NCBI GenBank assembly: GCA_021199395.1
Contig: JAJQIE010000028.1
Span: 1-6,195 of the forward strand
Source of the DNA: Lachnospiraceae bacterium
Lineage (GTDB): Bacteria; Bacillota; Clostridia; Lachnospirales; Lachnospiraceae
Direction of reading: 5' to 3'
DNA: 6,195 nucleotides
The position numbers were made by a program, and so were the translations under genes. Below the pieces are notes generated by a model, which saw only the letters and a program-made list of their open reading frames with translations, had not been told where the DNA came from and did not search any database. This document shows positions 1-6,162 of this stretch, in pieces. Every line of letters begins with the position of its first letter. Position 1 is the stretch's first letter.

Positions 1-325
1 CTTCCATCTCCAGTCTCAGGACGTCTCCCGGCGACACCTTGCGGCGAAAACGCGCTTTATTGATTCCGCCAAGCAGAACTATTTTCCCCCGGTATTCCTC
101 CTGTGACAGAATCGCCACAGCGCCGGTCTGCGCCAGCGCCTCGCAGATCAGGACTCCCGGCATCACCGGCTCCTGCGGAAAATGCCCCGCAAAAAACGGT
201 TCGTCATAGGTCACTGCCTTGCGCCCGACCACGCGAACCCCCGGCTCCAGCTCCTCAATCCGATCTACCAGAAGAAATGGCGAACGGTGCGGCAAAATCT
301 CCATAATCTGTTTTGTATCCATCAT
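1..325 (-). CDS. fabZ: 3-hydroxyacyl-ACP dehydratase FabZ (partial, C-terminus beyond left edge)
   Basis: FabZ removes water from (3R)-hydroxyacyl-ACP to give trans-2-enoyl-ACP in the cytosolic FASII cycle. The frame opens at a double ATG (325 and 322) and stays open for 108 codons to the window edge, so about 30-40 residues of a usual ~140-150 are missing. The N-terminus reads [20 protein letters not shown], the typical FabZ opening. The hot-dog fold active-site stretch [16 protein letters not shown] at residues 44-59 holds the catalytic His48, and CEALAQ at 61-66 holds the partner Glu62. A G-rich ribosome binding site (AGGGGGG) lies about 9 nt upstream. It follows accB by 37 nt and is the last visible gene of the operon. 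In Clostridia without FabA or FabM, a FabZ-type enzyme may also bear on unsaturated fatty acid formation, but nothing in the sequence shows that here. Confidence 0.96.
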   Translation of the reverse strand, partial: MMDTKQIMEILPHRSPFLLVDRIEELEPGVRVVGRKAVTYDEPFFAGHFPQEPVMPGVLICEALAQTGAVAILSQEEYRGKIVLLGGINKARFRRKVSPGDVLRLEME

Positions 326-362
326 AATGGCTTTCCCCCCTGTCTGTCCAAACACTCCGCGC

Positions 363-869
363 TTACTTTTCATTCCTCCGAATACGCATCAGAGGCTGGC
401 CATACTCTACGAGCTGTCCGTTCTTTACAAGAATCTCATCCACCACTCCGTCATATTCGGACTCAATCTCATTCATCAGCTTCATTGCCTCAACAATGCC
501 GACAGTCTGCCCCTTTTTCACCGCATCTCCGATCCGGACAAACGGCTCGGCGTCCTCAGACGGCGCCGCGTAGAAGGTTCCGACCATCATGGATGTAATT
601 TCCGCGCAGTCCTTTGCGGGCGTATCCGGTTTTAAGGCGTTTGCCTGCGCGGACGTCGGCGACGCGCCCGCTCCGAAATCAGTCTCCGGTGCCGACGTCG
701 GCCTTACTCCGAAATCATTCCCCGGCGCATACGCATTAGCCGCCACAGTCGCTCTCCCCCCGCCCTGAATGCTGATTTTCGTGTCAGCATCCTCGTAGAC
801 AAACGAGGCCAGCCCGCTCTCAGTCACCTTGTCAATAACCGCAAAAATCTCATCTAAACCAAACTTCAT
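363..869 (-). CDS. accB: Biotin carboxyl carrier protein of acetyl-CoA carboxylase
   Basis: AccB carries the biotin that shuttles carboxylate from biotin carboxylase (AccC) to the carboxyltransferase (AccA/AccD) in malonyl-CoA synthesis. The 168-residue protein has the usual N-terminal segment (residues 1-37, starting [15 protein letters not shown]), an Ala/Pro/Ser/Thr-rich flexible linker (about 38-92) and a C-terminal biotinyl domain (about 93-165). The motif [10 protein letters not shown] places the biotinylated lysine at Lys130. The stretch [20 protein letters not shown] (95-114) is typical of the family. The start at 869 is supported by CAGGAG 7 nt upstream. It lies 46 nt after fabF and 37 nt before fabZ, as in many Firmicute fab operons. 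The linker contains an internal duplication (residues about 48-73), which is described as a separate repeat. Partner subunits are not in the window. Confidence 0.97.
   Translation of the reverse strand: MKFGLDEIFAVIDKVTESGLASFVYEDADTKISIQGGGRATVAANAYAPGNDFGVRPTSAPETDFGAGASPTSAQANALKPDTPAKDCAEITSMMVGTFYAAPSEDAEPFVRIGDAVKKGQTVGIVEAMKLMNEIESEYDGVVDEILVKNGQLVEYGQPLMRIRRNEK
652..728 (-). repeat. Imperfect tandem duplication inside the accB linker
   Basis: Two copies lie next to each other. On the plus strand GACGTCGGC occurs at 652-660 and 694-702, and TCCGAAATCA at 672-681 and 708-717, followed in each case by a CCGG-containing tail. The internal spacers differ by 6 nt (11 against 5), so the reading frame is kept. 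In the protein the copies read DFGVRPTSA and [11 protein letters not shown]. The simplest reading is a recent in-frame duplication in a length-tolerant linker, without effect on the biotinyl domain. Confidence 0.8.
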
Positions 870-915
870 ATTGATGCTCCTGTATTCGTCATTGATTCAT
901 TCGCTTTCGCTTATA

Positions 916-2145
916 TCACACGAATTTCTTAAAAATCAGCACTGCGTTGTGCCCGCCAAATCCGAGAGAATCTGTCAAAGCAGCAGTCACCTCGCGGTTC
1001 GTCCCCTCCGGCGTGTAATTGAGATCCATCTCCTCTTCTGCCTCGCAAAAGCCCGCCGTCGCGTGAATATAGTTCTCCATCACAGTCTTTACGCAGACGA
1101 CCGCTTCCAGACCGCCCGCCGCTCCAAGCGCGTGTCCGATCATGGATTTGGTAGAATTGATATTCAGCTGGTAAGCGGCCTCGCCAAAGGCTTTCTTAAT
1201 CGCGCGCGTTTCGCAGAGATCGTTGAGATGCGTGCCTGTGCCGTGCGCGTTGACATACTGGATCTCCTCCGGAGCCAGCCCCGCTTCTTTCATGGCAAGC
1301 TGCATCGCACGCGCCGCTCCCTCGCCGTCCTCCGCCGGGGATGTGATATGATAGGCGTCACAGGTCGCGCCGTATCCGGCAATCTCAGCCAGAATTTTCG
1401 CGCCCCGCGCCTGCGCGTGGGCAAGCTCCTCCAGAACCAGCACACCCGCGCCTTCTCCCATGACAAAGCCGCTCCTGTCCTTATCAAACGGCAAAGACGC
1501 ACGGAGCGGATCCGTCACCCTGCTCAGCGCTGTCAATGCAGAAAATCCGGCAATTCCGCTCTCGCAGATCGCCGCCTCTGTGCCGCCTGCTACCATCACA
1601 TCCGCGTCGCCGCACTGAATGGATCGATATGCCTCCCCGATCGAGTTCGTCCCGGTCGCACATGCAGTCACTACATTGATATTTTTACCTTTCAGGCCAA
1701 AATGAATGCCGACGTTCCCCGCGGCCATATTCGAGATCAGAAGCGGGACAAACAATGTCGGGACACGGCCAGGCCCTTTTTCCAGTATTTTTGAATAGCC
1801 GGTTTCCAGAGCCTGAAGGCTGCCCACTCCGCTGCCGATCGAAACCCCTGTCGTCAGACATTCCTCCTCCGTCAGCTCCAGCCCTGCCTGTTCAAGCGCC
1901 TCCGCAGCAGCCGCTACCGCGTACTGGCTGAACCGCTCCATACGCCGCGCTTCTTTTTTATCCATCACGGTCAGAGGATCAAAATCCTTCACCTCCGCCG
2001 CCAGCTTTACTTTATATTGTTCCGTATCAAAATAAGTAATAGGCGCGATTCCGACCCTTTTCTCTTTCAGGCTGTCCCAAAAAGCTTCCACCGAATTTCC
2101 AATCGGCGTAATCGCCCCCATACCTGTCACAACAACTCTCCTCAT
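916..2145 (-). CDS. fabF: 3-oxoacyl-ACP synthase II (FabF, KAS II)
   Basis: FabF performs the decarboxylating condensation of malonyl-ACP with a growing acyl-ACP, the chain-elongating step of FASII. The 409 residues match the usual KAS II length (about 410). The thiolase-fold catalytic triad is visible: Cys162 in VVTACATGTNS, His301 in NAHGTGTHLND and His338 in SMIGHALGAAGG, with the conserved Lys333 just before it. The C-terminal GFGGHN loop (395-400) carries the acyl-pocket gating Phe396. The N-terminus MRRVVVTGMGAITPIGN is typical. GGAGG lies about 12 nt upstream of the ATG with a second purine run (GGGAAAA) closer in. The gene starts 23 nt after fabG and ends with TGA, 46 nt before accB. 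It is the only ketosynthase in the window, and no FabH is seen. The Cys-His-His pattern argues against a KS-like chain-length-factor paralogue. Confidence 0.97.
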   Translation of the reverse strand: MRRVVVTGMGAITPIGNSVEAFWDSLKEKRVGIAPITYFDTEQYKVKLAAEVKDFDPLTVMDKKEARRMERFSQYAVAAAAEALEQAGLELTEEECLTTGVSIGSGVGSLQALETGYSKILEKGPGRVPTLFVPLLISNMAAGNVGIHFGLKGKNINVVTACATGTNSIGEAYRSIQCGDADVMVAGGTEAAICESGIAGFSALTALSRVTDPLRASLPFDKDRSGFVMGEGAGVLVLEELAHAQARGAKILAEIAGYGATCDAYHITSPAEDGEGAARAMQLAMKEAGLAPEEIQYVNAHGTGTHLNDLCETRAIKKAFGEAAYQLNINSTKSMIGHALGAAGGLEAVVCVKTVMENYIHATAGFCEAEEEMDLNYTPEGTNREVTAALTDSLGFGGHNAVLIFKKFV

Positions 2146-2168
2146 TCGATTTTCCCGCCTCCATCTGT

Positions 2169-2909
2169 CTATGCACCAATGCCTCCGTCTACCGATATCA
2201 CCTGGCCGGTGATATATGCCGCCTTATCCGACGCCAGAAATGCCACGGCCTCCGCGATATCCTTCGGCTGTCCAATCCTGCCCAGCGGTATCTGCGCTTG
2301 TATCGCTTCCTTCTGCGCGTCAGAAAGCACCGCCGTCATATCCGTATCCACATAGCCCGGAGCCACCGCGTTGACTGTGATGCTCCGACCCGCCAGCTCT
2401 TTCGCCAGGCTCTTCGTCATTCCGACTACGCCCGCTTTCGCCGCGCTGTAATTCAGCTGACCGGCATTGCCGTGCAGGCCTACAATAGAGGAAAGACTGA
2501 TAATCCTGCCGTAGCGCTTCCGCAGCATCTGCTTTCCGGCCAGCTTCATACAGAAAAATGTCCCCTTCAGGTTCGTGTCAAGCACGCGCTCAAAATCCTC
2601 CGTGCTCATGCGCAGAGCCAGATTATCCCGCGTGATTCCCGCGTTGTTCACCAGAATGTCCGGTGCGCCGAGCTGCTCTGTCACTTCGCGGAACATCCGC
2701 TCACAGTCCTCCTGTACCGACACGTCGGCTTTCACGAGAATGGCGCGTCTTCCCAGCTTTTCAATCTCCAAAGCGGTCTCCTTCGCTTTTTCCCCGGAGC
2801 CGCAATAATTCACTGCCACATCCGCGCCATATCCGGCCAGCGTCAGCGCAATGGCACGGCCAATCCCTCTGCTTGCGCCCGTCACAAGCGCAATCCTTCC
2901 TTCTAACAT
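2169..2909 (-). CDS. fabG: 3-oxoacyl-ACP reductase FabG
   Basis: FabG is the NADPH-dependent reductase that turns 3-oxoacyl-ACP into (3R)-hydroxyacyl-ACP. The 246-residue length fits the classical short-chain dehydrogenase family. The cofactor-binding TGASRGIG motif is at residues 10-17 and NNAG at 88-91. The catalytic set is Asn113 (DTNLKG), Ser141 (SSIVG), Tyr154 and Lys158 (YSAAK). The C-terminus ends in YITGQVISVDGGIGA, typical of FabG proper. The start at 2909 has AAAGGTGG about 6 nt upstream. It follows fabD by 30 nt and precedes fabF by 23 nt. Many SDR proteins look alike, but the operon position between fabD and fabF makes the FASII role secure. Confidence 0.97.
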   Translation of the reverse strand: MLEGRIALVTGASRGIGRAIALTLAGYGADVAVNYCGSGEKAKETALEIEKLGRRAILVKADVSVQEDCERMFREVTEQLGAPDILVNNAGITRDNLALRMSTEDFERVLDTNLKGTFFCMKLAGKQMLRKRYGRIISLSSIVGLHGNAGQLNYSAAKAGVVGMTKSLAKELAGRSITVNAVAPGYVDTDMTAVLSDAQKEAIQAQIPLGRIGQPKDIAEAVAFLASDKAAYITGQVISVDGGIGA

Positions 2910-2939
2910 ATAAAACCACCTTTCCGCCGCGCAAAAAAG

Positions 2940-3896
2940 TCAGCACAATACTTCCCGCACCTTCTCCAGATCCTCCGGCGTTCCCACATGCGTCGCCTTT
3001 ACCGTGCGGTCAGTTTTCTTCATAAAATTCGTCAGCGTCTGTCCCGGTCCAATTTCGATAAAGGTATCCACCCCGGCGGCGATCAGGTATTCCATGCTCT
3101 GCTGCCAGCGCACCGGCGAGCATACCTGTCGGCCGAGCAGTGTACGAATCTCATCCGGCTCATCGACCGCTTTCGCGGTCACATTTGACACAAACATCAT
3201 CTCCGGGCGGCGGATTTCCTGACCCTTCAGCAGTGCGGCGAGCTTTTCCCCCGCCCCGCCAAGCATCGGGGAGTGGAAGGGGCCGCTCACAGTCAGCGGA
3301 ACTGCCCTTGACGCGCCCGCTTCCAGAAGCTTCGCGGCTGCGCGAGCTACCGCGTCTTTTTCGCCCGTAATCACCTGCTGCCCCGGACAGTTATAATTTG
3401 CCACGCTGACCTGCCCTTCCGTCTGAGCGCAGATATCCTCGATCGGGAGCGGCTTTCGGCTCAAAATCGCCGTCATGGCGCCGCCGGTCGGCACCGCTTC
3501 CTCCATATAAATCCCACGCTGGCAGACAATCCGCACCGCATCCCGGATTGAAAATGTCCCGGCGGCAGTCAGCGCACAGTATTCGCCAAGGCTGAGTCCC
3601 GCGGCAGCGTCCGCATGGATCCCGGCTTTCTCCACAGCCGAAAGGATAGCCAGGCTTGCGCACAAAAGCGCAGGCTGTGTATATCTTGTCTGATGAATCT
3701 TTTCATTCGGAACCATCCCGCCCTGCATTTCATCCGAAACAGTCTCCGAAAAACAGATTTCCTCCAGCGAAAAGCCCGCCGCCTCTGACGCCAGCTCAAA
3801 GACCTCGCGGCTTTCCGCAAAGGAATCGTAGAATTCCCGCGCCATACCAACGCGCTGCGCGCCCTGACCCGGAAAAATAAATGCTATCTTACTCAT
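2940..3896 (-). CDS. fabD: Malonyl-CoA:ACP transacylase FabD
   Basis: FabD moves malonate from CoA to the phosphopantetheine arm of ACP, supplying the extender for FabF. From the ATG at 3896 the protein has 318 residues, slightly over the common ~310. The N-terminal FPGQGAQ (8-14), the nucleophile elbow GLSLGEY with Ser102, Arg127 in CQRG, and His208 in SGPFHSPM make up the expected active site; EIGPGQTL lies near the C-terminus. The frame is open 13 codons further upstream to an ATG at 3935, but that would overlap the end of fabK. The 3896 start gives the family N-terminus MSKIAFIFPGQG and has AGGAG 8 nt upstream, so it is preferred. Residues about 55-71 look like a small insertion relative to compact family members, just before the conserved YTQPALL. 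The gap is 19 nt to fabK and 30 nt to fabG. Confidence 0.96.
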   Translation of the reverse strand: MSKIAFIFPGQGAQRVGMAREFYDSFAESREVFELASEAAGFSLEEICFSETVSDEMQGGMVPNEKIHQTRYTQPALLCASLAILSAVEKAGIHADAAAGLSLGEYCALTAAGTFSIRDAVRIVCQRGIYMEEAVPTGGAMTAILSRKPLPIEDICAQTEGQVSVANYNCPGQQVITGEKDAVARAAAKLLEAGASRAVPLTVSGPFHSPMLGGAGEKLAALLKGQEIRRPEMMFVSNVTAKAVDEPDEIRTLLGRQVCSPVRWQQSMEYLIAAGVDTFIEIGPGQTLTNFMKKTDRTVKATHVGTPEDLEKVREVLC

Positions 3897-3904
3897 CTGC
3901 CGTT

Positions 3905-3909
3905 CTCCT
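3905..3909 (-). promoter_or_regulatory. Ribosome binding site that fixes the fabD start
   Basis: AGGAG on the minus strand lies 8 nt before the ATG at 3896, inside the 19-nt gap after the fabK stop (TAG at 3918-3916). The alternative in-frame ATG at 3935 would place the fabD start inside fabK and add 13 residues that are not part of the family. Confidence 0.8.
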
Positions 3910-3915
3910 GACCTT

Positions 3916-4848
3916 CTATACGCCCTGCTTTCCAAGAAGCGCTTCCGCCTGCGCCATGATCTCCTCGATCATCTCCTGGCAGGTCTGCTCTTTTTTCACC
4001 ATCCCGGCAATCTGTCCGGACATCATGGAACCACCGGTCACATCGCCCTCCTGCACCGCCTTGCGCAGCGAGCCGACCGTCAGCGTCTCCAGCTCCTCAA
4101 ACGTACAGCCCTCTTTTTCCATTTCAAGATATTTGCGCGTCATCTGATTGCGGAGCTGACGGCACGGATGCCCCACCGAGCGGGCGGTCACTACCGTATC
4201 GATATCCTTTGCCTTGAGCACACGATCCTTGTAATTCTGATGGATCACACACTCCTTCGCGACAAGGAAGCGCGTACCCATCTGTACGCCCGAAGCGCCA
4301 AGCATCATCGTCGCGGCAAAGCCTCTCCCGTCGCCGATCCCGCCTGCCGCGATGACCGGAACTGTCACGCCGTCCACGACCTGCGGCACCAGCGTCATCG
4401 TCGTGCTCTCGCCGATATGTCCGCCCGATTCACAGCCCTCCGCGATGACCGCGTCCGCGCCGCCGCGCTGCATCATTTTCGCCAGCGCTACCGAAGCCAC
4501 CACCGGGATCACCCTGATTCCGGCTCCCTTCCACTGCTCCATATAAGCGCCCGGATTTCCCGCGCCGGTCGTGACCACAGCCACCTTTTCCTCCGTGACC
4601 ACCTGCGCGACCTCCGCGGCAAAGGGACTGAGCAGCATAATATTTACGCCAAATGGCCGATCCGTCTTTTCCTTTGTCATGCGGATCTGCTCGCGCACAT
4701 AATCCGCCGGGGCATTGCCCGCCGCGATAATCCCCAGGCCGCCCGCATTCGAAACAGCGGAGGCGAGGGAATTTTCAGCCACCCACGCCATGCCGCCCTG
4801 AAAAATCGGGTATCGGATTCCCAATAATTCCGTGATCGCCGTTTTCAT
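3916..4848 (-). CDS. fabK: Enoyl-ACP reductase II FabK (FMN-dependent)
   Basis: FabK is the flavin (FMN), NAD(P)H-using TIM-barrel enoyl-ACP reductase that completes each elongation cycle in many Firmicutes in place of the SDR-type FabI. The 310 residues resemble the 2-nitropropane dioxygenase/FabK family: YPIFQGGMAW (13-22), SNAGGLGIIAAGN (33-45), GVNIML (67-72), and EGCESGGHIG (137-146) holding His144, the conserved histidine at the same number in Streptococcus pneumoniae FabK. The phosphate-binding region follows with PVIAAGGIGDGRG (164-176) and GVQMGTRF (187-194). The start codon shares one base with the acpP stop (TAATG), so translation is probably coupled; a weak GAGGG sits only 3 nt before the ATG. 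Position between acpP and fabD favours FabK over a nitronate monooxygenase. FabK enzymes are known to be insensitive to triclosan; that is family knowledge, not visible here. Confidence 0.95.
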   Translation of the reverse strand: MKTAITELLGIRYPIFQGGMAWVAENSLASAVSNAGGLGIIAAGNAPADYVREQIRMTKEKTDRPFGVNIMLLSPFAAEVAQVVTEEKVAVVTTGAGNPGAYMEQWKGAGIRVIPVVASVALAKMMQRGGADAVIAEGCESGGHIGESTTMTLVPQVVDGVTVPVIAAGGIGDGRGFAATMMLGASGVQMGTRFLVAKECVIHQNYKDRVLKAKDIDTVVTARSVGHPCRQLRNQMTRKYLEMEKEGCTFEELETLTVGSLRKAVQEGDVTGGSMMSGQIAGMVKKEQTCQEMIEEIMAQAEALLGKQGV

Positions 4849-5081
4849 TATCCCTCAATTCCTTTCTCCGTAAGGTAATTCATAACCGATTGCACGGTCG
4901 TAAGCTGCTCCAGATCCTCTGTCGGGATCTCCAGATCGTATTCCTCCTCAAGAGCCATCACCAGCTCGAACAGATCCAGCGAATCCGCACTCAGATCCGC
5001 CTTGAAATCTGTCTCCGGCTTTACCTCCTCCTCAGATACATGAAGCTGCTCCGCTACGATTGAAATTAATTTTTCCAGCAT
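4848..5081 (-). CDS. acpP: Acyl carrier protein
   Basis: ACP is the small acidic carrier that holds all FASII intermediates on a 4'-phosphopantetheine arm. The 77 residues are of normal length and strongly acidic. The attachment motif LSADSLDLFEL (30-40) puts the modified serine at Ser34, followed by the conserved acidic recognition helix II (LVMALEEEYDLEIPTED, about 40-56). The start at 5081 is backed by AAGGAG 10 nt upstream, with a second purine-rich run (AGAGGAGA) just before it. The stop TAA overlaps the fabK ATG by one base. It is the first fab gene of the visible run and lies 78 nt after the stop of the membrane protein gene at 5160-5522. The position in a FASII operon argues against a carrier protein for polyketide or D-alanine transfer. 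Confidence 0.97.
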   Translation of the reverse strand: MLEKLISIVAEQLHVSEEEVKPETDFKADLSADSLDLFELVMALEEEYDLEIPTEDLEQLTTVQSVMNYLTEKGIEG

Positions 5082-5159
5082 GATAAATTCTCTCCTTTTT
5101 TCTCCTCTTACTATAAAAGCGTTCTCGACAGCCAGATTTGCGGCACAGATGTACCCCCG
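5082..5159 (-). other. 78-nt spacer between the putative anti-sigma gene and acpP
   Basis: No hairpin followed by a T-run was found, so no intrinsic terminator separates the sigma pair from the fab genes. A possible -10 element TATAGT lies at 5115-5110, but no good -35 element is seen 16-18 nt upstream of it, so a sigma-A promoter here is only weakly supported. The acpP ribosome binding site AAGGAG is at 5097-5092. The spacer has no stop codon in the frame shared by the upstream gene and acpP. Confidence 0.4.
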
Positions 5160-5522
5160 TCATGCATTCTTTACACCCGACGTCACGGAAGAATGCCGGA
5201 CACAGACAAGCACGATAACCCCGGTCAGCGCTGCAGACACGGCTGCGGCAAAACCGGATGCCAGGGCAACACGCTGCCAGCTCCCGCCCCGACCTGCTTT
5301 TTGAGTCGGAGACTCCGCCTGCTGTTCCGCCGGCTCCCGCTCCAGGACAGCTTCCGTCCGCATTCGGGCATCTCCCTGCAGAGCCGTCCCCGGCTCCATT
5401 TTCTCCAAATCCCTCTCCGGAATATCTTCATTCAGAAACGCGGGATCGATCTCGCCAAGCATGCTCATCAGCCATCCGGAGAATTTCTCCTTTTCCTTTG
5501 CTTTTGCTTTTCGGAAACTCAT
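5160..5522 (-). CDS. Short single-pass membrane protein, putative anti-sigma factor
   Basis: I do not recognise a named family. The 120-residue protein has a basic N-terminus (KAKAKEKEK, 5-13), a short segment GWLMSMLGEIDPAFLNEDIP (16-35), a polar Ala/Glu/Gln-rich stretch (about 36-82), one hydrophobic segment (about 85-108), and only about 12 residues after it. The GEID-type N-terminal segment resembles the sigma-binding end of many Clostridia anti-sigma factors. Positive charges before the membrane segment (KAGRGG, 75-80, then R84) suggest the N-terminus is cytoplasmic. Its ATG overlaps the sigma stop as ATGA, with a near-perfect AAGGAGGTG ribosome binding site inside the sigma gene. This arrangement is the usual one for an ECF sigma and its membrane-bound antagonist, and is the main basis for the call. 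The absence of an extracellular sensor domain is odd. It could instead be a truncated remnant or an unrelated small membrane protein. Confidence 0.65.
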   Translation of the reverse strand: MSFRKAKAKEKEKFSGWLMSMLGEIDPAFLNEDIPERDLEKMEPGTALQGDARMRTEAVLEREPAEQQAESPTQKAGRGGSWQRVALASGFAAAVSAALTGVIVLVCVRHSSVTSGVKNA

Positions 5523-6079
5523 TTCGCCACCTCCTTTTCATAACGCTTCCGTATTTTTTTCTTTAATCTGGAAAGCCTGCTGTCCACAGCATTTTCTGAC
5601 ATACTCATCGACTCGGCGATCTGCCTGGTGCTCTGAAGATAATAAAAGCGCCGCAGAACCAGCTCACGGTCTTTTTTCTTTAAATCATTCAGGACACGCT
5701 CAAGCGCCTGCACCTCTTCCCGGAAAATCATCTGCTGCTCCACATTCTGCGTATAATCAATATACTCGGACTGCAGGGTATCTTTCTCATCCAGTCCTTC
5801 CAGCTCCTCCAGCCTGCGCAGCTTTCGCAGATAATTCAACGCGGTATTGCGCGTGATGGCTTTAAGGTAGGTACGAAAGGATGCCTTTTTGTAGTCATAC
5901 GCAGCGCCGTGCGTCCAGAGCTTCAGATAAACATCATTCATACACTCTTCGACATCCGCCTCACGATCCCGCAAAATCGTCACTGCTATGTACCGAATCA
6001 GGCGCTCATAGCGTTCTGCAATCAGCTCAACGCTCTTCTGATCCCGATCCCGCAAAAGTTCAACAATGTCCTCGTCCAT
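5519..6079 (-). CDS. ECF-type RNA polymerase sigma factor
   Basis: A 186-residue protein with the two-domain layout of extracytoplasmic-function sigma factors, which direct RNA polymerase to a small set of promoters. Region 2 covers about residues 24-88, including the core-binding and -10 recognition part (DVEECMNDVYLKLW at 42-55, then SFRTYLKAITRNTALNYLRK at 67-86). A charged linker (about 87-120) follows. Region 4 (about 122-178) carries a helix-turn-helix, STRQIAESMSMSENAVDSRL at 150-169, that would read the -35 element. Regions 1 and 3 are absent, as in the ECF class. The start at 6079 has a strong GAGGAGGGG site a few bases upstream. The gene overlaps the next one by ATGA. The exact ECF group and target promoters cannot be told from the sequence; control of the fab genes is inference from position. 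The nearby palindrome at 6134-6149 may regulate it. Confidence 0.9.
   Translation of the reverse strand: MDEDIVELLRDRDQKSVELIAERYERLIRYIAVTILRDREADVEECMNDVYLKLWTHGAAYDYKKASFRTYLKAITRNTALNYLRKLRRLEELEGLDEKDTLQSEYIDYTQNVEQQMIFREEVQALERVLNDLKKKDRELVLRRFYYLQSTRQIAESMSMSENAVDSRLSRLKKKIRKRYEKEVAK
5528..5536 (-). promoter_or_regulatory. Strong ribosome binding site for the putative anti-sigma gene
   Basis: AAGGAGGTG on the minus strand sits inside the last codons of the sigma gene (Lys-Glu-Val), with the AAGGAGG core 7 nt before the ATG at 5522. Together with the ATGA overlap it implies efficient coupled translation, which would keep the two proteins in a stable ratio. Confidence 0.8.
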
Positions 6080-6133
6080 CCGTCCCCTCCTCTCGCAGCC
6101 AAATCCAATCCCATGCCATAATCCTGCCTGTCG

Positions 6134-6162
6134 CCTGTAACGTTACAGGTCACGCCTTGACC
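6134..6162. promoter_or_regulatory. Perfect 16-bp palindrome overlapping a second inverted repeat, possible operator
   Basis: CCTGTAACGTTACAGG at 6134-6149 is its own reverse complement. It shares its last GG with GGTCA-N5-TGACC at 6148-6162. The palindrome lies 54 nt before the sigma start codon. Its size and symmetry suit a dimeric regulator, and dyads of this general form occur at MerR-family promoters, but here no well-placed -35/-10 pair was found around it on either strand. A further TACAGGT copy is at 6185-6191. No T-run follows on either side, so a terminator is unlikely. Confidence 0.55.

Noticed and set aside
182..635. Two overlapping plus-strand open frames of 138 codons opposite accB and fabZ
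   Set aside because: Both cover well-supported minus-strand genes and show low-complexity, non-protein-like composition.
829..1794. Long plus-strand open frame (321 codons) opposite fabF and the accB start
   Set aside because: It lies antisense to a fabF gene with all catalytic residues. Its protein is rich in Arg/His/Cys without any recognisable domain, as expected of a mirror frame in GC-rich coding DNA.
2940..3935. Longer fabD with a start at 3935
   Set aside because: The extra 13 residues overlap fabK and precede the conserved family N-terminus; the ATG at 3896 has a well-spaced AGGAG.
4168..4827. Plus-strand open frame of 219 codons opposite fabK
   Set aside because: Antisense shadow of fabK: Arg/His-rich composition, no family resemblance.
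6134..6149. Palindrome as an intrinsic terminator
   Set aside because: The hairpin would have a six-base stem with a 4-base loop and no T-run on either strand.
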